From positions 1-64,000 of the forward strand of contig JAIOJF010000038.1 in NCBI GenBank assembly GCA_019911965.1: 64,000 nt of DNA. Direction: 5' to 3'. The stretch comes from Paracoccaceae bacterium. Its GTDB lineage: Bacteria; Pseudomonadota; Alphaproteobacteria; Rhodobacterales; Rhodobacteraceae. How positions within the stretch are numbered: the stretch's first letter is position 1; the number at the start of each line of letters is the position of its first letter. A model generated the notes under the pieces. That model was not told where the DNA came from. It saw only the letters and a program-made list of their open reading frames with translations, and searched no databases. Of the stretch, positions 8,181-16,005 are shown one piece after another. Position numbers and translations under genes: made by a program.

Positions 8181-9440
8181 CTATTCGTCGTCCAGATATT
8201 CGCCGATCAACTCGGTCAGGCCCTGAACCTCGATGTCCATGTTGTGCTCTTCCAGCTGCTCTTCCAGCGTGTGATGGCAATAGGCGCACATCGTCACGAT
8301 CTTGTCGGGCGCGACCTTCTCGAACTGCGCTTTCTTGCGGTTGAACGCCTTGAAGCGTAGATCGGTCGCACGTTCATTCGCGCCCACTCCGCCACCACCC
8401 GAACAGCACCAGTTCATCGTGCCGGCATCGTCGGTCTCGACAAAGTTGCTGGCGACCATGTGCATCAGGTTGCGCGGCTCGCGGTTGATGCCGCCCCGGC
8501 GATTGATCTGGCAAGGATCGTGGAAGGTGACCTTGGTGGTATCCTTGCCCTTGGTCTTGAGTTTGCCCTCGGCGCGAAGGTGGTCCAGCAATTCGATGAT
8601 ATGCACCACCTCGAACTTGTAGGGACGCCCGATCAGGTTGGGGCCTTCCCATCGCAGCGCCTGATAGGCGTGGCCGCATTCGGGGCTTATCACGCCTTTC
8701 ACACCCAGCTTTTCAGCAGCCTCGACCACGCGCGTCACCAATGTTCGCGCGACATCGCGATTGCCAAGCTGGATGCCGACATTGGTTGCCTCGAACCCGT
8801 CATTCGAGATTGTCCAGGTGATGCCGGCTTTCTTGAAAATTCGGCTCATTGCCGCCAGAACATCCGGGTATTCGGCGATTTCCTGGGCCGACAGAAGCAC
8901 CATGTAATCGGCCCCGGCCTTGTCCATCTCGATCGGGATGCCGGTTTCCTTTTCGGCGTGTTTGATCTGGGCATGCAGGGCGGGGTGCAATTCACCCATC
9001 GGGCTGCCGAAATCGGCGTGGCGTCCAGCCGCCCCGACCAGTTCAGTGGGCGCGTGGCCCGCCGCGCTCATGCCTTCGCGCATCTTGCGGATCATCATCG
9101 TCAGGTCGTTGCCGACCGGGCAGACCAGCGTGCAGCGACCGCACATCGTGCAACTGTCATAGACCAGTTCTTCCCAGGCTGTCAGGTCGGCCTCGGTCAC
9201 TTTCGGCATCAGACCGAACATGTTCGCGATCCGCCCGAACAGGGTGTATTCGCTTTTCCAGATGCGGCGCAGCAGGTCCAGCTTGCGGATCGGGGTGTAT
9301 TTCGGGTCTTCCGTCTCGCGGTAGAAGATGCAGGCCTCGGCACAAAGGCCGCAACTGACGCAGCTTGAGAAGAAACTGGCGACCGGCGCGTCGATCTGTT
9401 CGCGGAGCGCGTTCAGCCCCCGTTCGAGCGTGGCAGTCAT
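8181..9440 (-). CDS. isp2: Isp2: HdrD-like iron-sulfur electron-transfer protein of the hydrogenase
   Basis: 419 residues. Two ferredoxin-type [4Fe-4S] motifs, CVSCGLCAEAC (about residues 27-37) and CTMCGRCTLVCPVG (about 95-108), are followed by a CCG domain as in heterodisulfide reductase subunit D: DPCQINRR, NWCCSGGGG and MCAYCHH. The first CCG repeat is incomplete (PECGHAYQALRW). Predicted to be cytoplasmic and to exchange electrons with membrane Isp1. The ATG at 9440 is chosen over upstream starts because it overlaps the isp1 stop as ATGA. The electron partner (quinone, or a sulfur/thiol system) is inferred, not shown. Confidence 0.93.
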   Translation of the reverse strand: MTATLERGLNALREQIDAPVASFFSSCVSCGLCAEACIFYRETEDPKYTPIRKLDLLRRIWKSEYTLFGRIANMFGLMPKVTEADLTAWEELVYDSCTMCGRCTLVCPVGNDLTMMIRKMREGMSAAGHAPTELVGAAGRHADFGSPMGELHPALHAQIKHAEKETGIPIEMDKAGADYMVLLSAQEIAEYPDVLAAMSRIFKKAGITWTISNDGFEATNVGIQLGNRDVARTLVTRVVEAAEKLGVKGVISPECGHAYQALRWEGPNLIGRPYKFEVVHIIELLDHLRAEGKLKTKGKDTTKVTFHDPCQINRRGGINREPRNLMHMVASNFVETDDAGTMNWCCSGGGGVGANERATDLRFKAFNRKKAQFEKVAPDKIVTMCAYCHHTLEEQLEEHNMDIEVQGLTELIGEYLDDE

Positions 9441-10132
9441 GATTCCGCTCCTTTCCGGCCCTGAATCGCGCCGTTGTAATAACGCGACAGCACGAAGGTG
9501 ACGGCATGGGTCAGCTTGGTGAATGGAAAGGCGATCATCAGCAATTCGACCGACAGGATGTGCAGAGCCAGCATTAGAGTCGGATCGCCGAACAGCTTGT
9601 TGACAGCGACATAGCCCGAGGCCAGCGGAAGCACGCATAACAGCCACACCAGATAATCATCGAAGGTCGAGATTGCCCGGCGCACCGGATCGGTCAGCCG
9701 CGAATACATCAGCGCGATCAGTGCCAGGATTGCCAGCGCGGTGGCGCTTTCGATGATGACCCGCCCGAAGGACGGCCACTGAAACGAGAGGGCCTCGGGC
9801 CACCAATGGCTGAAGCCGAAGATGCTGTCGAACAAGGACAGGTGAGGGCCGAAGAAGAACAGCGCGATAAAGAAGCCAAGGTGAAAGATGTAGCCGCCCA
9901 GATAGGTAACCGGCGCATAATTGATCAACCCCTTACGCGGGATCGAGCGTGAAAAGACTGTGCGGATGCCCTGGCCGACCGGACTGCCCTTGGCCGGGGC
10001 CTTGTCGGATTTTCGCCCCAGAACCAGGATTTCCACCACCCGGATCACCATGCCGGCGGCGAAGATGATCAGGGCGATATCGAAGCCCGGTCCGCGCGCC
10101 CACATCAGCAGATCGAAATAGGGATTGTTCAT
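9437..10132 (-). CDS. isp1: Isp1: membrane cytochrome b of the hydrogenase (NarI/DsrM-like)
   Basis: 231 residues with about five hydrophobic membrane segments, including IALIIFAAGMVIRVVEI, YIFHLGFFIALFFF and SVELLMIAFPFTKLTHAVTF. Histidines suitable for heme b ligation sit in the second and last segments (FHLGFF, LHILSVE, KLTHAV). The family relative is the nitrate reductase gamma/DsrM cytochrome b. It would take electrons from the periplasmic small subunit to Isp2 or the quinone pool. It lies two bases after the small subunit gene and overlaps isp2. Confidence 0.92.
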   Translation of the reverse strand: MNNPYFDLLMWARGPGFDIALIIFAAGMVIRVVEILVLGRKSDKAPAKGSPVGQGIRTVFSRSIPRKGLINYAPVTYLGGYIFHLGFFIALFFFGPHLSLFDSIFGFSHWWPEALSFQWPSFGRVIIESATALAILALIALMYSRLTDPVRRAISTFDDYLVWLLCVLPLASGYVAVNKLFGDPTLMLALHILSVELLMIAFPFTKLTHAVTFVLSRYYNGAIQGRKGAES

Positions 10133-10134
10133 GA

Positions 10135-11217
10135 TTACTTCTCCAGATCGTGGGCATCGACATTTTCATGCGCCGCGGCCGCCCGCGCCTTGCCCGCCCG
10201 CGCCAGCGCAGCCCCGGCGACACCGGCCACCGCACCGGCACCGATCGCCGCCAGCCCGTATTTGCGGTAGTCGCCTGCCGGCACCGACAGCGGTTTGTAA
10301 AAGCCGCCATTGTCCCAGAAATCCGGTTCGGTGCAGCCAAGGCAGGGATGCCCCGCCTCGATCGGGAACGACGTGCCGTTGTTCCACTTGACGGTGGCGC
10401 AGACGCTTTTGGTTGTCGGACCCTTGCAGCCGAGCTTGTACAGGCACCAGCCTTCGCGCGCGCCTTCATCGTCGAAACCTTCGGCGAACAGCCCCTTGTC
10501 GTAGAACGGCCGGCGATAGCAGCGGTCGTGGATGGTTTCGCCGTAGAACGCCTTGGGGCGGCCCAGTTCGTCCAGTGCCGGGATGCCGAAGGTCAGGAAA
10601 TGCGCCAGCACGCCGGACATCACCACCGGGATCGGCGGGCAACCGGGGACGTTGATGATCGGCTTGTCCGTGATGATCTCGCTGACCGCCACGGCCCCGG
10701 TCGGGTTGGGATCGGCATGCGGGATACCGCCGAACGCGGCGCAGGTGCCGACACTGACAATCGCCGCCGCCCCGGCTGCGGTTTCCTTCAGCATGTCCAG
10801 ATTGGAAATCCCCGCGATACAGGAAAAGCCGGGATTGCCGACCGGGATCGAGCCATCGACCACCAGCAGGTACTTGCCCCAATGGTCCTTCATCGCCTGT
10901 TCACGCGCCGCTTCTGCCGCATGGCCCGAAGCCGCCTGCAGCGTATGGTGATAATCCAGCGACACCGCGTTGAAGATCAGATCCTCGATGGTCGGGGAAT
11001 GACTGCGGGTCAGCGATTCCGTGCAGCCAGTGCATTCCTGGAATGACAGCCAGATCACCGAGGGCCGGGCGGCAGTTTCCAGCGCATGCGCCACGCGCGG
11101 GGCCATCAGCGGTGGCAGCGCCATCAGCGAGGTGAGCGAAGCACAGTATTTCAGGAAACCCCGCCGACTGATGCCATGCGCCTGCATCAGTTCCGGTAGC
11201 ATCGGCTTTGGTGCCAT
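10135..11217 (-). CDS. hynS: [NiFe] hydrogenase small subunit, Isp-type, Tat-exported
   Basis: 360 residues. The N terminus has a twin-arginine signal, SRRGFLKYC, ending near residue 46. Proximal cluster motif is ECTGCTES with GTCAAFGG and NVPGCPPIP; medial/distal cluster ligands are HDRCYRR, CLYKLGCKGP and HPCLGCTEPDFWD. The proximal motif has Gly between the cysteines (CTGC), not the extra cysteine of O2-tolerant group 1d enzymes, so a standard O2-sensitive [4Fe-4S] cluster is expected. A hydrophobic segment near residues 324-342 would anchor it in the membrane beside Isp1. hupS is an equivalent name. Confidence 0.96.
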   Translation of the reverse strand: MAPKPMLPELMQAHGISRRGFLKYCASLTSLMALPPLMAPRVAHALETAARPSVIWLSFQECTGCTESLTRSHSPTIEDLIFNAVSLDYHHTLQAASGHAAEAAREQAMKDHWGKYLLVVDGSIPVGNPGFSCIAGISNLDMLKETAAGAAAIVSVGTCAAFGGIPHADPNPTGAVAVSEIITDKPIINVPGCPPIPVVMSGVLAHFLTFGIPALDELGRPKAFYGETIHDRCYRRPFYDKGLFAEGFDDEGAREGWCLYKLGCKGPTTKSVCATVKWNNGTSFPIEAGHPCLGCTEPDFWDNGGFYKPLSVPAGDYRKYGLAAIGAGAVAGVAGAALARAGKARAAAAHENVDAHDLEK

Positions 11218-11220
11218 CTG

Positions 11221-11673
11221 TCAGTCCCCTTCCGGATTTCGTGTCGGCCCGCGGCGTTCCGCCAGACGCGCCAGCAAGGTTTCAAGCCCCAGTGCGGCGT
11301 CCTGCGCCTGGGTTTTCAGGATTTCGGGCATGGTGGTGATTTCAAGGAATCGCGACTGGGTCTCGCCCGTTTGGTCGAAGTGATCGACCCGCCAGACGCC
11401 GGGAATCCCGGTCTCCTGAATGTGGCTCTGGCCCATTGCATTCAGCGTGGCCTGGACCTCGCCCGTACCCAGAACCTCATCCAGTATCCGCTCGTCTCCG
11501 GCAGCGAAGGGAAATGCACCAAGGTCGATAATTGCGGTCTGGCCGGTTTCGATCAGGTCGGCCAACTTTTGCGCGACCTCGTGCAATACGGGCAGGGCGT
11601 TGCCCGTGGAGATGAATGAAAACAACTCGTTACGCGCGTCGCCGGGTTTGCGATCAACCCCGTTCAAACTCAC
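11221..11673 (-). CDS. hupH: Hydrogenase expression/maturation protein HupH-like
   Basis: 150 residues, GTG start with GGGAG eight bases upstream. The core GTGEVQATLNAMGQSHIQETGIPGVWRVDHFD followed by FLEITTMPEIL matches the HupH C-terminal domain, whose members take part in hydrogenase cofactor maturation or small-subunit processing. It is shorter than two-domain HupH proteins of rhizobia, holding a single such domain. It is the first gene of the main operon, directly upstream of the small subunit, and lies downstream of the candidate FnrL-controlled promoter. Confidence 0.82.
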   Translation of the reverse strand: MSLNGVDRKPGDARNELFSFISTGNALPVLHEVAQKLADLIETGQTAIIDLGAFPFAAGDERILDEVLGTGEVQATLNAMGQSHIQETGIPGVWRVDHFDQTGETQSRFLEITTMPEILKTQAQDAALGLETLLARLAERRGPTRNPEGD

Positions 11674-11711
11674 TTTTCAGTCTCCCGAAAACTCGTTTAT
11701 GCGAATACGCT

Positions 11712-11748
11712 AATATGAAAGCCAGCAAAGAAGAATGACTCAGGTCAA
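11712..11748 (-). promoter_or_regulatory. Candidate FnrL-type box and -10 in front of hupH
   Basis: On the minus strand, TTGAC-CTGA-GTCAT (11748-11735) matches nine of ten half-site positions of the FNR/FnrL consensus TTGAY-N4-RTCAA. A CATATT -10-like element lies at 11717-11712. This would place the box centre about 37-41 bases before transcription start, the class II activator position. It lies inside the 110-base gap between the protease gene and hupH. Prediction from sequence only. Confidence 0.5.
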
Positions 11749-11783
11749 TTTCCCGCGGAATTGGCGCAGCCGGCGATGGCGAC

Positions 11784-12272
11784 TTACTGCGCCGTTCGCC
11801 AGCCTTCGACCAGCGCGATGATCCGGGCCGTCGCCTGGGGAATTGCTGCAGCGACGGCTTCGGTCAGGGTTTCGCCAACCCGGATATCTGCAGGCTGGAT
11901 GCCAACCAATGCGCGGCGTCCGGGCACCGCTTCGCGCAGACGCAGCGCGTCCATCAGATCATCCAGTCCGATATCATGCGGATTGCGCCCGCGCGTGCGC
12001 AGGAACTTGTCCATCGCAGCGCCTTCAAAGACCTCGATACTGCCCGGCGGCCGTTCAAGGTAAGCGGCATCGACGATCACCATCGCCCCTGCGTCCTCCA
12101 TCTCGACCAGCAAAGTCAGGCCCATCGTGCCGCCATCCAGCACTCTCAGGCCAAGCCGCTCGACGGCAGAATCGGCGGCCAGTGCTTCGGCCACGCGGAC
12201 GCCGACGGCTTCATCCGTCAGCAGCGTGTTGCCAAGGCCTAGGACAAGAATGGTATCGCGACTTGCCTGCAT
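11784..12272 (-). CDS. hupD: [NiFe] hydrogenase maturation protease (HyaD/HupD family)
   Basis: 162 residues. It removes the C-terminal tail of the large subunit after Ni insertion. Seen are VLGLGNTLLTDEAVGVRVAEAL at the N terminus, whose Asp (LLTDEA, normally LLGDEG) is a Ni-sensing ligand, DGGTMGLTLL, VIVDAAYL and, near the C terminus, VGIQPADI in place of the usual histidine-containing region. The ATG at 12272 starts right before this fold; earlier in-frame ATGs would overlap the divergent hypC-like gene. It precedes hupH by 110 bases and may be part of the same transcript. Confidence 0.92.
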   Translation of the reverse strand: MQASRDTILVLGLGNTLLTDEAVGVRVAEALAADSAVERLGLRVLDGGTMGLTLLVEMEDAGAMVIVDAAYLERPPGSIEVFEGAAMDKFLRTRGRNPHDIGLDDLMDALRLREAVPGRRALVGIQPADIRVGETLTEAVAAAIPQATARIIALVEGWRTAQ

Positions 12273-12327
12273 GGCCGCGACAATACATAAACCAGCAACA
12301 GCGACAATTACAAAAGAGGCTGCTGAA

Positions 12328-12561
12328 ATGTGCCTTTCCGTCCCGGTTCGTATCGTCGAGATCACTGGCCCGCGTGCGCGGTGCACGGCGCTCGGTCAGG
12401 AACGGTTTGCCGATCTGATGCTGCTGGAAGGCGAAAGCGCCAAGGTCGGCGATTATATCTCAGTACATCTGGGATACGCGCAGCGCATCATCCCGGAAGC
12501 CGACGCACTGGAAGCCTATGCGCTGTTCGGCGAGATACTTGAACGCCTGGAAAAGGATTAA
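12328..12561 (+). CDS. hupF: Second HypC/HupF-family hydrogenase chaperone, divergently transcribed
   Basis: 77 residues beginning MCLSVPVRIVEITG, with the iron-binding Cys2 of HypC/HupF. The rest (GDYISVHLGYAQRIIPEADALEAYALFGEILE) fits HypC throughout. AGAGG lies about nine bases before the ATG. It is the only hydrogenase gene on the plus strand and is separated from the protease gene by 55 bases, which must hold two divergent promoters. In organisms with both HypC and HupF, HupF stabilises the large subunit, particularly under O2; whether it does so here is inference. Confidence 0.9.
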   Translation: MCLSVPVRIVEITGPRARCTALGQERFADLMLLEGESAKVGDYISVHLGYAQRIIPEADALEAYALFGEILERLEKD

Positions 12562-12963
12562 GGCAATCCGAGTTCAACTCGCCGTTCCGGATATGGTGGC
12601 CTTTTGCGGGTGCAGCCTTACCGGTGTGTAATTGTACATTGAATGTCTCGTTGAACTGACCTGCCCGCCTTTGGGCGCGTCGGCGCGTTTCGGCTGCTTT
12701 TCCGGAAATTGTGTCATGCGGCAGTTTCGACAAGGTTTTGAAGAAAATACCGCTGGCGGGGCACCGACCGACTGGCTGACGCGATCGAACCGGTGATTTC
12801 AGCCAGATCCTAACAACAGCCAAAATCCGGCCCATTGAAAGCTTAAGAAATTGTGAAGGTCGCGTTCCCGGCACATAGGAATGCGCAATTTTTTTGCGTG
12901 ATGTTTCGCGGACCTTCAATCGGAGATGCACGAGAGCCTCCCCCATACAGAATAGGACTATTC
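12562..12963. other. Gap of 402 bases with no convincing gene
   Basis: Minus-strand open frames here lack ribosome sites and family resemblance. The final 30 bases before 12964 contain only a weak GAGAGCC-like site for the spike-base gene. I see no IS remnant, tRNA or clear terminator. Confidence 0.5.
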
Positions 12964-13227
12964 ATGAATCCCTTTGCCAATCGTGCCCGTTCGATATCGG
13001 GCCCCGCAACCGATGCCTTTCCGGTATTGCCCGATGACAATACCGATCTCGAACGTATCGCCATCGCGCTTTACATCGAGACCGGCGGGATCGTTGTAGT
13101 GGATACGGTTGCCGGTGAAACCCGCACGATTGCCGTGGCAGATTTCTCGGTTCTGCCGGTTGGGATCCGGCGAGTCCGCGCAACCGGAACCACGGCTGAC
13201 GGCATTCATGCGATGTTGCTTACATGA
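12964..13227 (+). CDS. Spike base protein, GTA rcc01079 (GhsA)-like
   Basis: 87 residues. The segment ALYIETGGIVVVDTVAG..., then LPVGIRRVRATGTTADGIHAMLL, is the signature of the spike-base family known from the Rhodobacter capsulatus gene transfer agent (rcc01079) and related phages, where a small beta domain fixes a head spike to the capsid. The start is the ATG at 12964, followed by FPVLPDDNTDLERIA. It overlaps the next gene by four bases (ATGA), so the two are translationally coupled. No capsid, tail or terminase gene is nearby. Confidence 0.75.
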   Translation: MNPFANRARSISGPATDAFPVLPDDNTDLERIAIALYIETGGIVVVDTVAGETRTIAVADFSVLPVGIRRVRATGTTADGIHAMLLT

Positions 13228-14210
13228 AGCTGCTCACGGATATTACGGTTAACGGCCGACCGGTTCATACCGGCGATACGGCCGTGCACTCGCTGTTTCC
13301 AGGCGGGGGCCAACGGGCATGGATCGACGTTTCGGCCATGCCGCATTTTCAGGATGTCGAAGGTGCCAGCCCGGCCGGTTTCGGCGACAGCATCGCGCGC
13401 GTTGATGACAAGAGCCCGAATGCTATGGATGCAAAACAGGCCTCGGTGGCGTCGCGCCCGTTATTGGGGCGCGCACCCATCGGGGCGTCTGCGACGGGCC
13501 AGATCGACCAAGGCTCGGGACTGCCCTTCTTGCGGTTTGACCTGACGGATGACAAGCTGTCGCATTCGTTTTCGGCGGGATTTTCGGGCGATGTGATGCT
13601 GTTCGGCCGTTCAGGCTCGTGGATGGCGCACGGTGTTTCGATCACATCGGGTGGGGTGTTGGAAATCGGCCCGAACGGTGTCACCGGTGCATTGCAGGAT
13701 ATCCTGAACGCGCTGGGCGATATTGTCGGCTGGGTGGCGGTGGACCGTTCGATTTCTCCCGCCGAGCAGGCCGACCTGGTCAACTACTATCGCGCACGAG
13801 GTGCCAAGGGCCTGCTGGTGGCGGGGCCGGAGCTGTTGACAAACGGAGATTTCAGCGCCGGAGTTTCGGGTTGGAATCTCGGCCCGGGCTGGTCGGTGGG
13901 AGGTGGCGTAGCCACGCATGTACCGCCATCCGGGTCGGACATCGTTCAGTTCGGCTGCCTCGCGCCAAATACTTCGTATCTGATAACGATCAACATCGCT
14001 GCGGTCCGGGTTGCATCGTTCCAATATGTGAAAACCGGATCGCCGGGCTACAATATCGTCAAAAGCGGCATGACCGTCGGAAACCACACGGTAGCCGTTC
14101 GCACGGGGGCCAACCCTGTGCCTGACCTGACGTTGCGCGCCGGGGGGCCTTCGGATGTCGATTTCAATTCGGTGTCGCTGCGCGAATTGCGCCCACAGGA
14201 GGATTGGTAA
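13224..14210 (+). CDS. Putative phage/GTA spike or fibre protein with carbohydrate-binding-like C terminus
   Basis: 328 residues. The N-terminal half (PGGGQRAWIDVSAMPHF, FGDSIARVDDKSPN, a lectin-like LFGRSGSWMAHGVSITSGG and ILNALGDIVGWVAVDR) resembles proteins encoded beside spike-base genes. From about residue 205, LLTNGDFSAGVSGWNLGPG...LRAGGPSDVDFNSVSLREL is the beta-sandwich pattern of CBM4_9-like carbohydrate-binding domains. By position it would be the receptor-binding part attached to the base protein, like GhsB (rcc01080), which recognises the cell surface. Function inferred from pairing and domain pattern; no enzymatic motif seen. Confidence 0.6.
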   Translation: MKLLTDITVNGRPVHTGDTAVHSLFPGGGQRAWIDVSAMPHFQDVEGASPAGFGDSIARVDDKSPNAMDAKQASVASRPLLGRAPIGASATGQIDQGSGLPFLRFDLTDDKLSHSFSAGFSGDVMLFGRSGSWMAHGVSITSGGVLEIGPNGVTGALQDILNALGDIVGWVAVDRSISPAEQADLVNYYRARGAKGLLVAGPELLTNGDFSAGVSGWNLGPGWSVGGGVATHVPPSGSDIVQFGCLAPNTSYLITINIAAVRVASFQYVKTGSPGYNIVKSGMTVGNHTVAVRTGANPVPDLTLRAGGPSDVDFNSVSLRELRPQEDW

Positions 14211-14563
14211 TGCATAGTGCGGTCTTGATTATTCCTGCCACGCTCAGGCAACAGGCAGACGATGTGGCGGCGGCGATGGGCTGGGGTCCGCTGTCGTTTA
14301 CAGTGCCGTTGGCTTTGCTGGGCAACGAGGACGAAACGCCATCGCATTGGGCGTGCCGCGCAGATGTCACCCTCGGATTTCTGCGCCAGGTCCGCGGTCT
14401 GGACCCTTTAAGCGATCTCGACCATGCCCCGGTTTTCGACGCGCTGTCTGCCGACTTCCGCCCCGATCCCACATTGGCCGGCGACGACCGCTCGCTCTTG
14501 TGGGGGCGTCACCATTTTGACGCAGTTCTGGACGACCAGGGTTTCTGCGTCGTGGCCGAGTGA
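14210..14563 (+). CDS. Small conserved phage-associated hypothetical protein
   Basis: 117 residues, MHSAVLIIPATLRQQADDVAAAMGWGPLSFTVPL at the N terminus. The ATG at 14210 overlaps the preceding TAA (TAATG) and has ACAGGAGG just upstream, so it is the third gene of the spike operon. I recognise no domain. Short proteins with this opening occur next to spike and fibre genes in Rhodobacterales phages, which suggests a fibre chaperone or accessory role, but this is guesswork. Confidence 0.55.
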   Translation: MHSAVLIIPATLRQQADDVAAAMGWGPLSFTVPLALLGNEDETPSHWACRADVTLGFLRQVRGLDPLSDLDHAPVFDALSADFRPDPTLAGDDRSLLWGRHHFDAVLDDQGFCVVAE

Positions 14564-14769
14564 CCCCCGGTCAGCCCGAAAACCGCGGTCCCGAGCGAAG
14601 TTTCGGGGCCGCACCGGGACCATCGGCCCGGCTGGCATCTTGAAATTCTGAAAGTTGTCGCGCGCGCAAGTAATCGCCACCCGGGTGCCCGACATTTCCA
14701 TGATCTGCGATCTACCTGAACTGGGCAAGCGCCGACGATACCTTCCAAATTGGGAAAGGGCATCGTTTG

Positions 14770-16005
14770 TCAGGGCCTTCTGGGTTGGTGAGGGACTGCC
14801 AGCGTATCGACCAGGCTCAGCCAGCGAGGCAGCAGAGCCTCGGCAACGGCCTCGCGTGCAACCCAATCCAACAGGTGCGGTCGTGGGTCGTGTTCCGTCA
14901 GCAGAAGGGTCCGCAATGCCTCGGCCACAGCATCGGGGTCGTCAACCGGCGCAGTTGCACCCAGGCGGTCCTGCCCGATCTGCGCGGCGATGCCACTGTC
15001 GGATTCGACCAACGCCAGAACTGGCACGCCCTGCGCCAGGTAGCTGGCGATTTTCGACGGATAGGCCACGCGAAACAGGTTCTTTTCCAAGGATACCAAA
15101 CCGACATCGGCTTCGGCAATCAATGTCTTGGCCTGCGCAAAAGGCAGAAACGGCCCGAACCCCACCTGCGGATGATCGCCCCAGCGTTGCTTTAGCGCTG
15201 GAAGTGCCGTGCCGTCTCCCAGAAAGAACAATTCCAGATCGGGAAAATCTCCGAACAGCCGCGACACGCCTTCTGCAAGCTGCGGCAGGTTCTGGAACCT
15301 GCCCAGATTGCCGGCGAAGATCACCCGCCGCCGCCCGGAGGACTTGCGTAATCCTTCCGGCGGGGATTCGGTTTCGCCAAACAGGTCGAGGGAGAAATTG
15401 TTGATTATGTGGATCGGCAAAGGCCCGAGGCCGCGATGCGCCAGCGTGCTGGCCATATCCTGGGACAGTACGACGATGGCATCCGAACGCCGTAAAGTCT
15501 GGTTGTCCAGCCATCGCATGATGCGCATGGGCATCCCACGGCCAAGCCGCCCGCCGCTATGGACCGAGACTTCGGGATGAATGTCCTGCATGTGGTAGAT
15601 AAAGCGTGCCCCGGCGAGCCGCGCGGCTATGCTTGCTGTCCATGCTGCCACGACAGGCGGAAAGGTTGATGCGGTCACCACGTCCGGCCGCAGGCGCAGA
15701 ACGGTTGCAAACAGCGCCCAGCAATACAGAACCACATTCGCCAGGCGACGCAGCGGATTGCGTTTTTCATCTCCGAATACCCAGGCCCGGCGGATGTCGA
15801 GCGCCCCCAGTCGCTCGCGTCGTGGCGCGGCAGGAATGTCAGAGCCGTTGCGATAGGACGGAACCGATGCCAGCACATGAACCTCGTGCCCGGCATCAGC
15901 CAACGCGTCCCCCATAGCGCGCAGCATCAGTGCGTAGGGTGCGGTATCAGGCCAGAAAAAGCGATGGCTGAGCAGAATTTTCAATTTTGCCTCACGCGGC
16001 GGCAA
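14770..16005 (-). CDS. GT4 glycosyltransferase, WbuB-like (putative L-FucNAc transferase)
   Basis: 411 residues. GT-B fold of family GT4: N-terminal ILLSHRFFWPDTAPYALMLRAMGDALADAGHEVHVLA for acceptor binding, FIYHMQDIHPEV, FAGNLGRFQN as start of the UDP-sugar domain, and the EX7E region SLEKNLFRVAYPSKIASYLAQGVPVLA. It resembles WbuB-type enzymes that add L-FucNAc, which would fit the FucNAc genes upstream in the same operon. Start at 16005 overlaps the aminotransferase by 14 bases; a later start at the LKILLSH position is possible. Confidence 0.85.
   Translation of the reverse strand: MPPREAKLKILLSHRFFWPDTAPYALMLRAMGDALADAGHEVHVLASVPSYRNGSDIPAAPRRERLGALDIRRAWVFGDEKRNPLRRLANVVLYCWALFATVLRLRPDVVTASTFPPVVAAWTASIAARLAGARFIYHMQDIHPEVSVHSGGRLGRGMPMRIMRWLDNQTLRRSDAIVVLSQDMASTLAHRGLGPLPIHIINNFSLDLFGETESPPEGLRKSSGRRRVIFAGNLGRFQNLPQLAEGVSRLFGDFPDLELFFLGDGTALPALKQRWGDHPQVGFGPFLPFAQAKTLIAEADVGLVSLEKNLFRVAYPSKIASYLAQGVPVLALVESDSGIAAQIGQDRLGATAPVDDPDAVAEALRTLLLTEHDPRPHLLDWVAREAVAEALLPRWLSLVDTLAVPHQPRRP

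Noticed and set aside
12488-12946. Minus-strand 152-codon frame in the gap after hupF
   Set aside because: Overlaps the hupF-like gene end, no ribosome site and no recognisable domain; looked briefly like a transposase scrap but no motif holds.
12964-14563. A complete prophage at the spike genes
   Set aside because: Only three spike-related genes; the flanks are hydrogenase and glycan genes, without integrase or structural genes.
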